A stretch of 46,047 bases of DNA, taken from positions 1 through 46,047 of the forward strand of contig CAHJWN010000028.1 of NCBI GenBank assembly GCA_903642265.1, in the 5' to 3' direction. Shown here one piece after another: positions 18,186 to 26,785 of the stretch; positions within the stretch are counted from its first letter, which is position 1, and the number at the start of each line of letters is the position of its first letter. The position numbers and the translations under genes are program-made. Below the pieces are notes generated by a model, which had not been told where the DNA came from, made no database searches, and saw only the letters and a list, made by a program, of their open reading frames with translations. This stretch comes from Acidobacteriaceae bacterium. GTDB lineage: Bacteria > Acidobacteriota > Terriglobia > Terriglobales > Acidobacteriaceae.

Positions 18186-19058
18186 TTACTGGATGCGGGC
18201 CAGTTGGCGATCATAAAGCGAGTTTCCCGGAAACTGTTTTGAAAGGGCTGTAAGGATGGAACGTGCCTGCTGCGGATTGCCGTCACGGATGGCCGCTACG
18301 GCAAGCATCATGCGTGCGAACGGGGCCAGGTAGTGGCCCTGGTTCGCGGTCAGGGTCAGCAGCTTGATGCCCTCCTCTTTGTCTGTCGATGCGCCGGTGA
18401 CTCCAAGCAGCCACCGGACCGCCGCGGGCTTCAGGCTAAGCATGTAGTTCTCCACCCCGCTGGCTAGATAGGCGTCGTACATGTGCGGATCAACCGCAAG
18501 TGCTTGCTTCGAGTAGCCGCTGGCCTGCTTGGTGAGCGAGAGAGCGGCGAGATCTTTCTTGTCGATCATCAACGCGTAGTCCGACTGCATGCCGTAAACG
18601 AGTGTCTTCGTGTAAAGAGCGCGGGCATCCCTGGGATTGCGGGCGAGCGCGGCATCGGCGAGCCGTGTTGCCTGCGCGGTGCGGTCGTCGAAAGACTTAC
18701 GGGCCTGCGGATCAGGAGTGAGGCGGCTGCGACTGTCAAAGCGGCTCTGGTCTGCAAAAAGCTGCACGTCAATGATGTGCAAGCGGTCGAATTCACCGAA
18801 GAGGTACGCCGCGGCATCCGAAGCGGCGGCAAGACCGTCATCAGGATGCTGATTCAACCACTGCTGAAAGACAGTATGCGCCGCACCGAAGTTGACGTTG
18901 TACATATCGAAGTAACCCTGATCGAGACCTGCCGAGTGGTCGACGATCGGGGCATTCGATTGGGCTTGCCCGGTAGTGAGGTGTAGCAAAAAAACAAGTG
19001 ATCCGAGAGTTGTCAGCGCGAATCTGGAGGACCGCGCCGTTATTTCATGCAACTTCAT
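18186..19058 (-). CDS. Exported TPR-like repeat protein of unknown function
   Basis: 290 residues with a cleavable signal peptide (hydrophobic 13-30, cleavage near GQAQ), so periplasmic. The mature part is helical with TPR-like repeats: FDMYNVNFGAAHTVFQQWLNQHPDDG, ADAALARNPRDARALYTKTL, SKQALAVDPHMYDAYLASGV and a C-terminal QQARSILTALSKQFPGN. Asp-Pro turns and Ala/Leu spacing support TPR helices. It shows no catalytic motif. It lies 107 bases upstream of the type III PKS on the same strand and may share its transcript, or may face the divergent mechanosensitive channel across a 190-base gap. Function is not known. Confidence 0.8.
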   Translation of the reverse strand: MKLHEITARSSRFALTTLGSLVFLLHLTTGQAQSNAPIVDHSAGLDQGYFDMYNVNFGAAHTVFQQWLNQHPDDGLAAASDAAAYLFGEFDRLHIIDVQLFADQSRFDSRSRLTPDPQARKSFDDRTAQATRLADAALARNPRDARALYTKTLVYGMQSDYALMIDKKDLAALSLTKQASGYSKQALAVDPHMYDAYLASGVENYMLSLKPAAVRWLLGVTGASTDKEEGIKLLTLTANQGHYLAPFARMMLAVAAIRDGNPQQARSILTALSKQFPGNSLYDRQLARIQ

Positions 19059-19250
19059 CTGTACCGCCCTATTCAGTTTGTTCAGGCCTAAAGTTCTTGC
19101 GAGCCATCAGCTACTAACGACCTGGAGGATTAGATGCAGTGAATGGTTCATTATTGGCTTGCCAGTATATGTGCGACGCAAGACCGATCGTCGACCTGCT
19201 AGCCTTAAGACTGGGAACAAACAGTGCAGGGTGAGAGAGACGAATTGAAG

Positions 19251-21077
19251 ATGAGGTGGTTTTTTCGAGATGGACGGCGAGCGTTGGTGAGTCTGCCGGC
19301 GGTGGCGCTCCTGCTGTGCTTGATTGGGCTGTATCTTACGCGCGGCTCGATGGCAAACCTTTCGTTTCTAAGCGATGGCAAATCAGCCCTGGTGGACCAG
19401 CGGCCGTGGCAGACGATCCAGGCGCTGGCGCCACTTGCCGTCTCGGCCGAAGAGCAGCGTTATGCGCAGGAGGCCGAACGGCTCGCAGACCACGAGGTCG
19501 ACCAGGCATTTGCGCTGGCGCTGCGCCAGGCCAGCACGCAATCCAAAGTGTTGAGTCCCGAGACACAGGCATTGACGCAGAAGGTCAGCCAGTTACAGAA
19601 CGAAGTGAAGGCGGACAGGTCGAGGGTGACGGCGCTGGGGGGTGATGCAAAGCCTGTTTCGGGAGATGCTGCCGCGGCGTCCGAATCAAATAACGACGAC
19701 CTGGATGCTGCACGGACCCAGTTGCAGATCGATAGCGATGAACTTGACGATGCGAACGAGGAGTTAGCCAAGGCGACCGGTGACAAACGCGGCGCGATCC
19801 AGCAGGAGCTTGTGGAGCGCGAGGCTGCGCTTAAGAAATCGACGGTAGAGAGCGGAGGCAAGACCGCGGTGGTCTCGGCGAAGAGCCATGCCACATTGTG
19901 GGAGAGGCTGGGTGCCTGGTTGGACCAGCGAACTCGACATGCGCTACTGCTGCAGGCGAAGAGCGAGGCAGATGCCGACAGCGGCACCCTGAAGACGCAG
20001 CATGCAGAGGTTGAGAGCCGTTCGACCGCTGCGGCGGCGGCGGCCAGTGCAAGCCTGAAGGCGCCGGCTCCTGCAAGTGCAGGGCCTGTGGCTGCAAACC
20101 CGGCGCTGCCCAGCCGTGCGGCGCGCCTGCAAACGCTACGGACGCTGTCGGAGGAGCACTCGATCCTCGATGACCGCATTGCTACCGAGCAGCAGCTCTC
20201 GCAGGTCTACACGAGCTGGGCAGAGCAGGTGGAGCGACAGCACGGCATCGTTCTTCACCTGATTCTGCAATCGCTGGCGCTGATTGCTTTCATCATCCTC
20301 TGCGCAGTGATCGCAATTGAGGTGACCCATGTGCTGCTGGATCGGTCGACGATGGAGCCCCGGCGTATGCAGACGACTAAGACCATCGTCGACCTCGCAT
20401 TGGAAGTTGCGGCTTTGTTGCTCATCCTGCTTGTGATCTTCGGCGCGCCGAGCCAGGTGCCAACGATCCTTGGGCTGGCTACGGCCGGCATTACGGTGGT
20501 GTTCCAGGACTTCATCCTGGCGTTCTTCGGCTGGTTCGTGCTGATGGGCAAGAACGGGATCCGTGTGGGCGACTGGGTTGAGATCAATGCGGTGGGCGGC
20601 GAGGTGGTGGAGATTGGCCTCTTCCGTACAACGCTGATGGAGACAGGCAATTGGACGGATAAGGGCCATCCCACCGGGCGGCGGGTAACGTTTATCAACA
20701 ACTTTGCCATCACGGGGCAGTACTTCAACTTCTCTACCGCAGGCCAGTGGATGTGGGACGAGATCACGCTGAACATTGCATCGGGCGAGGCGGCTTACAA
20801 GACGATTGAAGCCATACGCGGCCGCGTTGTTGCGGAAACGGAAAAGGACTCGCATCTTGCTGAAGAGGAGTGGCAGCGGGCGACGCGGCAGCAGGGGCTG
20901 AGCCAGTTCACGGCATCGCCTTCCGTCGATCTGCGGCCGGGTGCTTCGGGAATCGACATTATCGTGCGCTACATCACGCGGGCGGGAGACAGGTTCGAAA
21001 CGCGCAACAAGATCTACCAGGCAATGATCGACATTCTGCAACTGCAGCCAGAGGCTTTGCCGGATGGAAAGACCTAG
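19251..21077 (+). CDS. MscS-family mechanosensitive channel with long periplasmic coiled region
   Basis: 608 residues. An N-terminal hydrophobic segment (about 8-25) is followed by a 300-residue Ala/Glu/Asp-rich region with heptad-like coiled-coil stretches (LTQKVSQLQNEVKADRSRV; RTQLQIDSDELDDANEEL). Then come transmembrane helices (about 330-360, 380-405, 415-445) and the MscS pore/beta domain (ILGLATAGITVVFQDFILAF, GIRVGDWVEI, GEVVEIGLFRTTLME, VTFINNFAI). The C-terminal alpha/beta domain carries DIIVRYITRAG. MscS channels release solutes on membrane tension; the long N-terminal region makes it MscK/MscM-like in size. ATG 19251 is preferred over GTG 19224. Its stop overlaps the convergent gene's stop. 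Confidence 0.9.
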   Translation: MRWFFRDGRRALVSLPAVALLLCLIGLYLTRGSMANLSFLSDGKSALVDQRPWQTIQALAPLAVSAEEQRYAQEAERLADHEVDQAFALALRQASTQSKVLSPETQALTQKVSQLQNEVKADRSRVTALGGDAKPVSGDAAAASESNNDDLDAARTQLQIDSDELDDANEELAKATGDKRGAIQQELVEREAALKKSTVESGGKTAVVSAKSHATLWERLGAWLDQRTRHALLLQAKSEADADSGTLKTQHAEVESRSTAAAAAASASLKAPAPASAGPVAANPALPSRAARLQTLRTLSEEHSILDDRIATEQQLSQVYTSWAEQVERQHGIVLHLILQSLALIAFIILCAVIAIEVTHVLLDRSTMEPRRMQTTKTIVDLALEVAALLLILLVIFGAPSQVPTILGLATAGITVVFQDFILAFFGWFVLMGKNGIRVGDWVEINAVGGEVVEIGLFRTTLMETGNWTDKGHPTGRRVTFINNFAITGQYFNFSTAGQWMWDEITLNIASGEAAYKTIEAIRGRVVAETEKDSHLAEEEWQRATRQQGLSQFTASPSVDLRPGASGIDIIVRYITRAGDRFETRNKIYQAMIDILQLQPEALPDGKT

Positions 21078-22753
21078 TAGATCGTCAGGTCGACACGAGG
21101 CGGCAGCACCTTTCCGAATGCTTCCAACTCCTGCTTTACCGTGGTTGCGGTCGCATTGTCGGTGGCGTAGAACTGGACGTCGCCCTGGGCTGCGGAGATA
21201 AGTGCGCGGGAGACAGAGATCGTCCCTACCTGGTGCCAAGTATCTGGAATCTGGCCGGGAAACCACTCCTCGTAGACGATGACGAGATGGACGTTGTTGG
21301 CCGCAACAAACTTTTCATAGTCGGCAGAGTTGGCATGCGCGGCGATAAGCAGGCGTGCCTTCTCGGAGCCGAGGCCGCCGAGATCGAGGACCGGATAAGG
21401 GTTGTGGTAGGAGCTTAGGCCGAGATCGTTGACCGCGACCGCCCCCTTGTAGAAGCCGTCAATAAATCGATGCATCTGATACTGCTGCTCGTAGATGTTG
21501 TTTGAAGCGATTGGGACTTTGAAGGTTTCGTGGCAGTAGCGAGAGCCGATTACAAGGAGAGCGACTGCCGCACCAAACGCGACGATGAGGCGATCTTTGC
21601 GGGCGGGGGCGAGAGCGGAGCGGATGGCAGACTGGCCAAGGTAGAGGCAGATAAGCGCTGTGCTGACCATGATGTAGTCTTCGTAGCGATCGAGCCAGCC
21701 AAAGCTGCCCGCGGCGATATGGCCGCCGATGGAGACGAGCAGAACCAGTGCCATCAGGGAGCGTGAAGTCCAGCCGCGAGGCTTATAGACGAACGCTTTA
21801 GCGCAGATGCAAAGAGCGGCGACCGAGACCAGCAGCAAGGTCACCCCGATCGGATGAAAGAGGGCAAAGTTGAAGTTGCGGGAAAGCCCGGCGAGAAGCT
21901 GATGGTGGGCTCCGCCTATCCCGCCAGCGGCTACTGCGGACTTCGAAAGGATGGAACTGGGCAACGGCGGCAACCCAAGCTTGACCAGGAATGCGGAGAA
22001 GCCGCCCATGAGGATCGCGATTGCGACAGCTGCTGCGAGGGCGGTCCGGAGGCGGCCGCGCAGCGCGAGTACAAGCAATGCTCCCATGCTGAGCGCCAGG
22101 CCTTCGTAACGGACCAGAGGACAGAGGATGATGACAGCGGGCAGCCAGGCAGGCATCTTTCGCGTATCGAGAAAGAGGGCGAGGCCGTATACGATCGCCG
22201 CGGTGAAAGCAATGTGCAGGCTATGCTCGAGGCCCGTGAAGACGACGCCGATCAGGTTAGAGCACAGTGTAATGAGGAAGAGAAATCCGGCCTGAACGCT
22301 GATGGCGAAGGTGTCATGGCCGAGCTTCACATGCACTATCAGGCGGCGAATCACTTCGACCGTAAAGAAGAGCGCGCATAGGTTGATCAGAAGTGGGAGA
22401 TAGGGGTGCAGCGCGGTGCCGGAAGCGACGGCTAGCAGGAATGGAAAGATGATGGACGACGATGGGGCGGCGTGCGTGCCGTCGTAGAGGCCGTAGTTGC
22501 CATGGCGAATCTGATCGCTCAGGGCGAGATGGATGTAGGGATCATCCAGCGTGTAGATGAAGGTGTGGTCATTGATCTTGAGGATGGCGGCGAAGAGGAC
22601 GACCACAGCGATAGCAATCGCAGCGAATGCCAGCGGAAAGGCTATGCTGCTTGTACTGCGGCTCACTTGATCCGGGGTCGTCGAGTGCGGGCTTTCGGAC
22701 GGAGGATTGAGCGTGGTTGCAGACGAGAAACGCAGGGAGTCATCGAGCGACAT
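21074..22753 (-). CDS. Polytopic membrane protein, GT-C glycosyltransferase-like
   Basis: 559 residues: about 11-13 predicted transmembrane helices (first 30-55), then a soluble C-terminal domain (about 420-559). The first periplasmic loop has the acidic pair in TLDDPYIHLALSDQ (about 68-80), as in GT-C enzymes that use polyprenyl-phosphate sugars. The C-terminal part (GAVAVNDLGLSSYH, KFVAANNVHLVIVYEEW) resembles the tail domains of such proteins in Acidobacteria. Acceptor and donor are unknown, and a non-enzymatic membrane role is not excluded. The stop codon overlaps the mscS stop head-on (TAG/TAG on opposite strands), leaving no room for a terminator. Confidence 0.75.
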   Translation of the reverse strand: MSLDDSLRFSSATTLNPPSESPHSTTPDQVSRSTSSIAFPLAFAAIAIAVVVLFAAILKINDHTFIYTLDDPYIHLALSDQIRHGNYGLYDGTHAAPSSSIIFPFLLAVASGTALHPYLPLLINLCALFFTVEVIRRLIVHVKLGHDTFAISVQAGFLFLITLCSNLIGVVFTGLEHSLHIAFTAAIVYGLALFLDTRKMPAWLPAVIILCPLVRYEGLALSMGALLVLALRGRLRTALAAAVAIAILMGGFSAFLVKLGLPPLPSSILSKSAVAAGGIGGAHHQLLAGLSRNFNFALFHPIGVTLLLVSVAALCICAKAFVYKPRGWTSRSLMALVLLVSIGGHIAAGSFGWLDRYEDYIMVSTALICLYLGQSAIRSALAPARKDRLIVAFGAAVALLVIGSRYCHETFKVPIASNNIYEQQYQMHRFIDGFYKGAVAVNDLGLSSYHNPYPVLDLGGLGSEKARLLIAAHANSADYEKFVAANNVHLVIVYEEWFPGQIPDTWHQVGTISVSRALISAAQGDVQFYATDNATATTVKQELEAFGKVLPPRVDLTIY

Positions 22754-22844
22754 TCTAGCTGTTTTACCACGCGCGGATGGTTGCGGCAGCCGATTATGCG
22801 CAATCTACAACCTCTGTTGGAGGTGGCTCTGCGGCTCTGCGAGA

Positions 22845-23207
22845 TCAACCTTTCCAGAAGGTCATGACCACCCCACCAAGAACGATCAGCCCGCCGCCAA
22901 CGTAGATGGGTGGCGTTGGCGATTGTTGAAAGCGCAGCTTTGCGACGACCTGCGCAACGACGAAGAAGAGCACAACGTAGATGCCGAGCAGCTTGCCGAA
23001 GTCCCATTTAGGCGTGTTTACGAAGAGGCTATAGAACACGAGCACCAGCGTTCCGGCAACGAACCACAACGCGCGCTTTGTGCCAGTGGATTGGTACATC
23101 GCCGATTGGAAGCAGGCGTCGCCGAAGACCTCAAGAAACGCCGCGACGGCGAGCAGCAGGAAGGCTCCTGCGGTAGTGGACACAAGCTGGCTGAACAGGT
23201 TCGTCAT
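22845..23207 (-). CDS. Small four-helix membrane protein, SMR/YnfA-like
   Basis: 120 residues, four transmembrane helices. Helix 1 carries AFLEVFGDACFQ, similar in layout to the EmrE/SugE helix with its essential membrane Glu (AEVIGTTLMK). The last two helices (KLLGIYVVLFFVVAQVVA, VGGGLIVLGGVVMTF) resemble the GG-rich end of YnfA/UPF0060 and SMR proteins. It could export small cations or belong to a related uncharacterised DMT-like family; no substrate can be inferred. I chose ATG 23207 (MTNLFSQ) with GAGG upstream. The longer frame to 23285 adds a polar stretch lacking family features. Divergent from the small-protein/Amt pair. Confidence 0.75.
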   Translation of the reverse strand: MTNLFSQLVSTTAGAFLLLAVAAFLEVFGDACFQSAMYQSTGTKRALWFVAGTLVLVFYSLFVNTPKWDFGKLLGIYVVLFFVVAQVVAKLRFQQSPTPPIYVGGGLIVLGGVVMTFWKG

Positions 23208-23380
23208 GGGGGCCTCTGGGAAACGATCTATTTTGGAGATGACGGTATCGTAGCAGCCAGTCGCGCTGGATCTCGATTGCCTCATTTAGAGGCACGGAAG
23301 CGGTTTGCTGAGGTAGGCTTCTGATAGCGCGATGCTGCGACTCGAAACACCGATCTGACGAATCATTGGAGTGACGGGAC

Positions 23381-23620
23381 TTGAAGCTTGCTGGATGTTT
23401 GTTGCTGCTTTCAGGCTGGATGATCGTGCTGGTGGCCTTGGTGCTGCTGCCGGGCTTTGCGGCGCGTGCTGCCTTCATCGCTGCCGGTTTTGCGGTTGAG
23501 GTTGTCGGGCTCGGGCTGATCGCACGCGCACAGGTCACCGAACAGAAACAGGCGCAGGCAGTGAAGCAAAGCATCGGGTCACCAAGACTGGACGGAGCAG
23601 GATTTGGGGGCTATCGATGA
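23381..23620 (+). CDS. Small membrane protein coupled to Amt transporter
   Basis: 79 residues, two hydrophobic helices (about 4-22 and 28-48) and a polar Gln/Lys-containing tail ending GGYR. The start is TTG 23381, with GGAG (23368-23371) nine bases upstream. Its stop overlaps the Amt start as ATGA (23617-23620), typical of translational coupling. No family recognised. Amt genes are often paired with the PII regulator glnK; here this small membrane protein takes that place in the operon, so an accessory or stabilising role for the transporter is a plausible inference only. Confidence 0.65.
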   Translation: MKLAGCLLLLSGWMIVLVALVLLPGFAARAAFIAAGFAVEVVGLGLIARAQVTEQKQAQAVKQSIGSPRLDGAGFGGYR

Positions 23621-24900
23621 GCCTCGCGCTCTCCCTCTTTGCGATCATGCTGATCCCATTTGCGGCCGCCGGGCTGGGACTTATCCACTCCGGGCTGGGA
23701 CGCTCGCGCAGTGCGGCACATGCCTTGCTGGCGACGCTGTGCGTCTTATCAATTACGGCGGTCGTGTTCGTGCTGGTGGGATTTGCATGGACCGGCTTCG
23801 CGGGGGGGCACTCCTACTCTGCCATTGCGGGTGGATTCAATTGGAACTGGATTGGCGCGGAAGGTTTTGCTGCATCTGGAGTGAACTTCGACGCAGCCTC
23901 CGAGCAGATCACGCTGAAACTCTGCTTCCACATCTTTGCGGTGGGACTTGCGGGCGTGATCGCAATCGGCGCAGGTGCCGATCGCTGGAGGCTGGGCGCT
24001 ACATGCATCTCAAGCGCGATCTTCGCGGCGATCATCTATCCACTCTTTGCGCATTGGGTCTGGGGCGGCGGATGGCTTGCTGAAGTTGGCACGAGCTTCG
24101 GACTGGGCAGCGGCATGATCGACGCTGGGGGCTCCGCCGTGATCCAAGCCACTGGCGGACTTACAGCGCTGGCGATTGCGTGCCTGCTGGGACCGCGCCG
24201 GGGCAAGTACGGCACGGATGGCGTAGCGACGGCGATCCCGGGTCACAACATTGTGCTTGTGCTGTTCGGCTGCATCCTTGCGCTTGTCGGATGGACGGGG
24301 CTGAATGCTGCGGGCGCGATGATTTTCTACGCGGTGGCTCCCGGGCGCGTGGTGCTGGTGGTGATCAACACGATGCTTGCAGCGGCTGCGTCGGCGCTAG
24401 CGGCGCTGAGCGTGACGCGCTTCCGCTTCGGCAAGCCCGATGCATCGCTGACCGCGAACGGCTGGGTCGCGGGCCTGGTTGCAAGCAGCGCGGGATGTGC
24501 GTTTATACCACCGACCGCAGCGATCCTGATTGGCCTGGTGGCGGGCGGCCTTATTCCATATGTCGTCGAACTGTTCGAATTGAAGCTTTATGTCGATGAT
24601 CCAGGAGGCGCCATCTCTGTCCACGCGGGCGCAGGACTTTGGGGGACGCTGGCGGCCGGCATCTTCGCGTATGTTGTGCCGGGCATGCGCGGTCCGCAGG
24701 TCCTGGCACAGATGGTGGGAATCGCAACCCTGCTTGGCTTCGTATTGCCGTTGGCCTATGGAGCGAACTGGCTGCTGCATCGCGTGGGACCGCAACGTGT
24801 GGACCGCGATGGAGACTATCAGGGCATGGATATACGGGAGCTGGGCGCGGGAGCTTATCCGGAGTTTGTCGTGCATAGCGACGAGTTTGTTCCGCGATGA
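23617..24900 (+). CDS. amt: Ammonium transporter (Amt) family protein with Gln at twin-His position 1
   Basis: 427 residues, about 11 transmembrane helices. Family signatures: WVWGGGWL (147-154), MIDAGGSAVIQATGG (167-181), GHNIVLVLFGCILALVGWTGLNAAG and DDPGGAISVHAGAGLWGT (327-343). Asp169 corresponds to the conserved Asp160 of E. coli AmtB. The first twin-His position (AmtB His168) is Gln177, whereas the second (AmtB His318) is retained as His336. The N-terminal region (GLIHSGLGRSRSA) is more diverged than in canonical Amts. It should move NH3/NH4+ across the inner membrane, but the altered pore pair makes altered selectivity, sensing or another substrate possible. No PII gene is adjacent. 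Confidence 0.88.
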   Translation: MSLALSLFAIMLIPFAAAGLGLIHSGLGRSRSAAHALLATLCVLSITAVVFVLVGFAWTGFAGGHSYSAIAGGFNWNWIGAEGFAASGVNFDAASEQITLKLCFHIFAVGLAGVIAIGAGADRWRLGATCISSAIFAAIIYPLFAHWVWGGGWLAEVGTSFGLGSGMIDAGGSAVIQATGGLTALAIACLLGPRRGKYGTDGVATAIPGHNIVLVLFGCILALVGWTGLNAAGAMIFYAVAPGRVVLVVINTMLAAAASALAALSVTRFRFGKPDASLTANGWVAGLVASSAGCAFIPPTAAILIGLVAGGLIPYVVELFELKLYVDDPGGAISVHAGAGLWGTLAAGIFAYVVPGMRGPQVLAQMVGIATLLGFVLPLAYGANWLLHRVGPQRVDRDGDYQGMDIRELGAGAYPEFVVHSDEFVPR

Positions 24901-24907
24901 ACCGAAG

Positions 24908-25897
24908 CTACTTGCTACGCGAGACGATGTAGAGCAGCAGCAAGATGACTACGGGCAGCATGGCAACACCGGCGTAGAAGAGGATGCGGCGCCTGCCAGG
25001 CGATTGGCGCTGCTGCCAATTCGCCTCCTCGGTGCGGGGTGCGAGGCCGACCTCTTCCTGGTGGTGAAGATCGTGGGCAAACTCCCGTGCGCTGGCGTAA
25101 CGGTTCTTCGGGTCGCGTTCGAGTGCGCGATACAGGATCTCCTGGATCTGCGGTGTGATCGACGGCTCGACGGTACGCGGCGGGACGGGCTGGTTCAGCA
25201 GCCTGTCGTTCATCACGGCGAAGGGATTAGGGCCTGAGAAGGGCACCTCGCCCGTAAGCATCTCGTAGAGCATCACGCCTACAGCGTAGATGTCGCTGCG
25301 CGCATCGCCGCGCTTGCCGCGTACTTGTTCGGGTGAGATGTAATCCGGCGTTCCCATGCCTTGCGAGAAGTTTGCAAAGGTCAGTCTGCGCGATCCGGCG
25401 TTTGCGGCGATGCCGAAGTCGATGAGGCGAATGGTCTCGTTGCCGGGGTCGTTCTCGTCGACCATGACGTTTTCGGGCTTCATGTCGCGGTGCGCGACGC
25501 CATGGGTGTGAATGTATTGGAGCGCCTCGCAGATGCCGATGGTGAGGTGGACGGCGCGTGCGAGCGGCAGCTTCTTCTCTTCGTTCAAGATGGACCTGAG
25601 CAGGCGGCCTGGAACCCACTCCATGACGATGTAGACCTGCGATCGGCCGGGGTTCGGCAGGACGCGCATGACGCCGGGGTGTTGCATGCGGGTGCCAATG
25701 TCCTCTTCGCGTCTGAAGCGATCGAACATGACCGGATCGCTTTCCATCTCGGGATGAGGGACCTTGATGGCGACCTGCGTACCGGTTTCGAGATCAACGG
25801 CCTTGAAGACGGTTGCCATGCCGCTGGTGGCGACGATGCTTTCGATCTGGAAGTGGTCGAGCTGATCGCCGGGATGAATGTCCGAGTTTGGGAACAT
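24908..25897 (-). CDS. Membrane-anchored Ser/Thr protein kinase (Hanks type)
   Basis: 329 residues. Kinase domain 16-280: Gly-rich loop variant VATSGMATVFKA, ATP Lys45 (VAIKVPHP), HRDMKPEN with Asp138, DFG at 160-162, and activation segment to SPE (188-190). YAVGVMLYEMLTGEVPF is the typical lower-lobe helix. A single transmembrane helix lies near the C-terminus (about 305-325), leaving only a few residues outside, so there is no extracellular sensor. The gene overlaps the upstream PP2C gene by one base (TGATG), so kinase and phosphatase are made together. The convergent Amt gene ends only 7 bases away. Confidence 0.95.
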   Translation of the reverse strand: MFPNSDIHPGDQLDHFQIESIVATSGMATVFKAVDLETGTQVAIKVPHPEMESDPVMFDRFRREEDIGTRMQHPGVMRVLPNPGRSQVYIVMEWVPGRLLRSILNEEKKLPLARAVHLTIGICEALQYIHTHGVAHRDMKPENVMVDENDPGNETIRLIDFGIAANAGSRRLTFANFSQGMGTPDYISPEQVRGKRGDARSDIYAVGVMLYEMLTGEVPFSGPNPFAVMNDRLLNQPVPPRTVEPSITPQIQEILYRALERDPKNRYASAREFAHDLHHQEEVGLAPRTEEANWQQRQSPGRRRILFYAGVAMLPVVILLLLYIVSRSK

Positions 25898-26721
25898 CAG
25901 AGAAGCCTGTACGGGCGGCCGCGATAAAGGCCCATACGCTCGACGGCGACGACGCGGATGAGTTGCGCGGTGACGTTGTCGTTGCCACCGGTTGCATTGG
26001 CCGCCGCGATCAAGGCGTCCGCAGTTCGTTCAAGTGCGGGATCAATGCTTGTGGTGCGGTTCACGATACGTTCGATCTCGGCATCGGAGATGTAGCCATG
26101 GAGACCGTCGGAGCAGAGCAGCAACACATCACCGGGCACAATGTTTACGGTGATCGTGTCAGCAGCGACGAAGAGATCATAGCCGAGAGAGCGGGTGAGC
26201 ATGTGCTGCATGCCGTCGCTGTCCTTGTCTGCAGGCATATCGGATGGAGCGAGGATCCCGAGGCGCATCTGCTCGGCCGCCATGGTGTGATCGCGCGTAA
26301 GCAAAGCTCCAGAGCCATTGCGAAAGAGATAGCAGCGGGAGTCGCCGACATGCGAGATGACTGCGGAATCGAACCGCAGCGCACAGGCCACCATCGTTGT
26401 CCCCATGTTTGCTCCGCGCACCTTGCTGGCGTGCCCGGCTTCGTAAACAGCGGCGTTGGCCTCCTGCACGAGCTTGGGAAGTAACGATGCGTGCATGATG
26501 CCTTTGGGCACCCTTCGGAAGCCGGCGATCATGGTCTCGACGGCAAGTTTCGAAGCGACTTCGCCCTGTGCGTGGCCGCCCATCCCATCGGCAAGCGCGA
26601 AGAGAAATCCCTGGTCGCGCACCTGCGCCGGTGAGGCTGGCAGCACATGGCCAACAAAGTCTTCGTTACCTTCCCGCTTCAGACCGCGGTCTGTTTTTTC
26701 CGTAAATTCGAGTTCGAGCAT
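25897..26721 (-). CDS. PP2C-family Ser/Thr phosphatase (PppA/Stp type)
   Basis: 274 residues, cytoplasmic. Metal-site motifs in order: KTDRGLKREGNEDF (9-22), ALADGMGGHAQGE, GTTMVACAL, SHVGDSRCYLFRNG, LTRDHTM, LCSDGLHGYI and ATGGNDNVTAQLI. These give the Asp ligands of a PPM-type Mg/Mn phosphatase. Stp/PrpC enzymes of this form reverse Hanks-kinase phosphorylation, and the partner kinase gene follows directly with a TGATG stop/start overlap. The Shine-Dalgarno is weak. It differs from the SpoIIE-type phosphatases at 1825 and 34161, which have sensor domains. Confidence 0.94.
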   Translation of the reverse strand: MLELEFTEKTDRGLKREGNEDFVGHVLPASPAQVRDQGFLFALADGMGGHAQGEVASKLAVETMIAGFRRVPKGIMHASLLPKLVQEANAAVYEAGHASKVRGANMGTTMVACALRFDSAVISHVGDSRCYLFRNGSGALLTRDHTMAAEQMRLGILAPSDMPADKDSDGMQHMLTRSLGYDLFVAADTITVNIVPGDVLLLCSDGLHGYISDAEIERIVNRTTSIDPALERTADALIAAANATGGNDNVTAQLIRVVAVERMGLYRGRPYRLL

Positions 26722-26785
26722 AGGCAGGTTGAGAAGCGGTGGCCGGAGGCTGCAAGAAGACCGCCTTCAGTGTACGCGTTCGAGT

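Noticed and set aside
20136..21266. Minus-strand frame of 376 codons
   Set aside because: Opposes the MscS gene and is rich in Arg/His with no structure.
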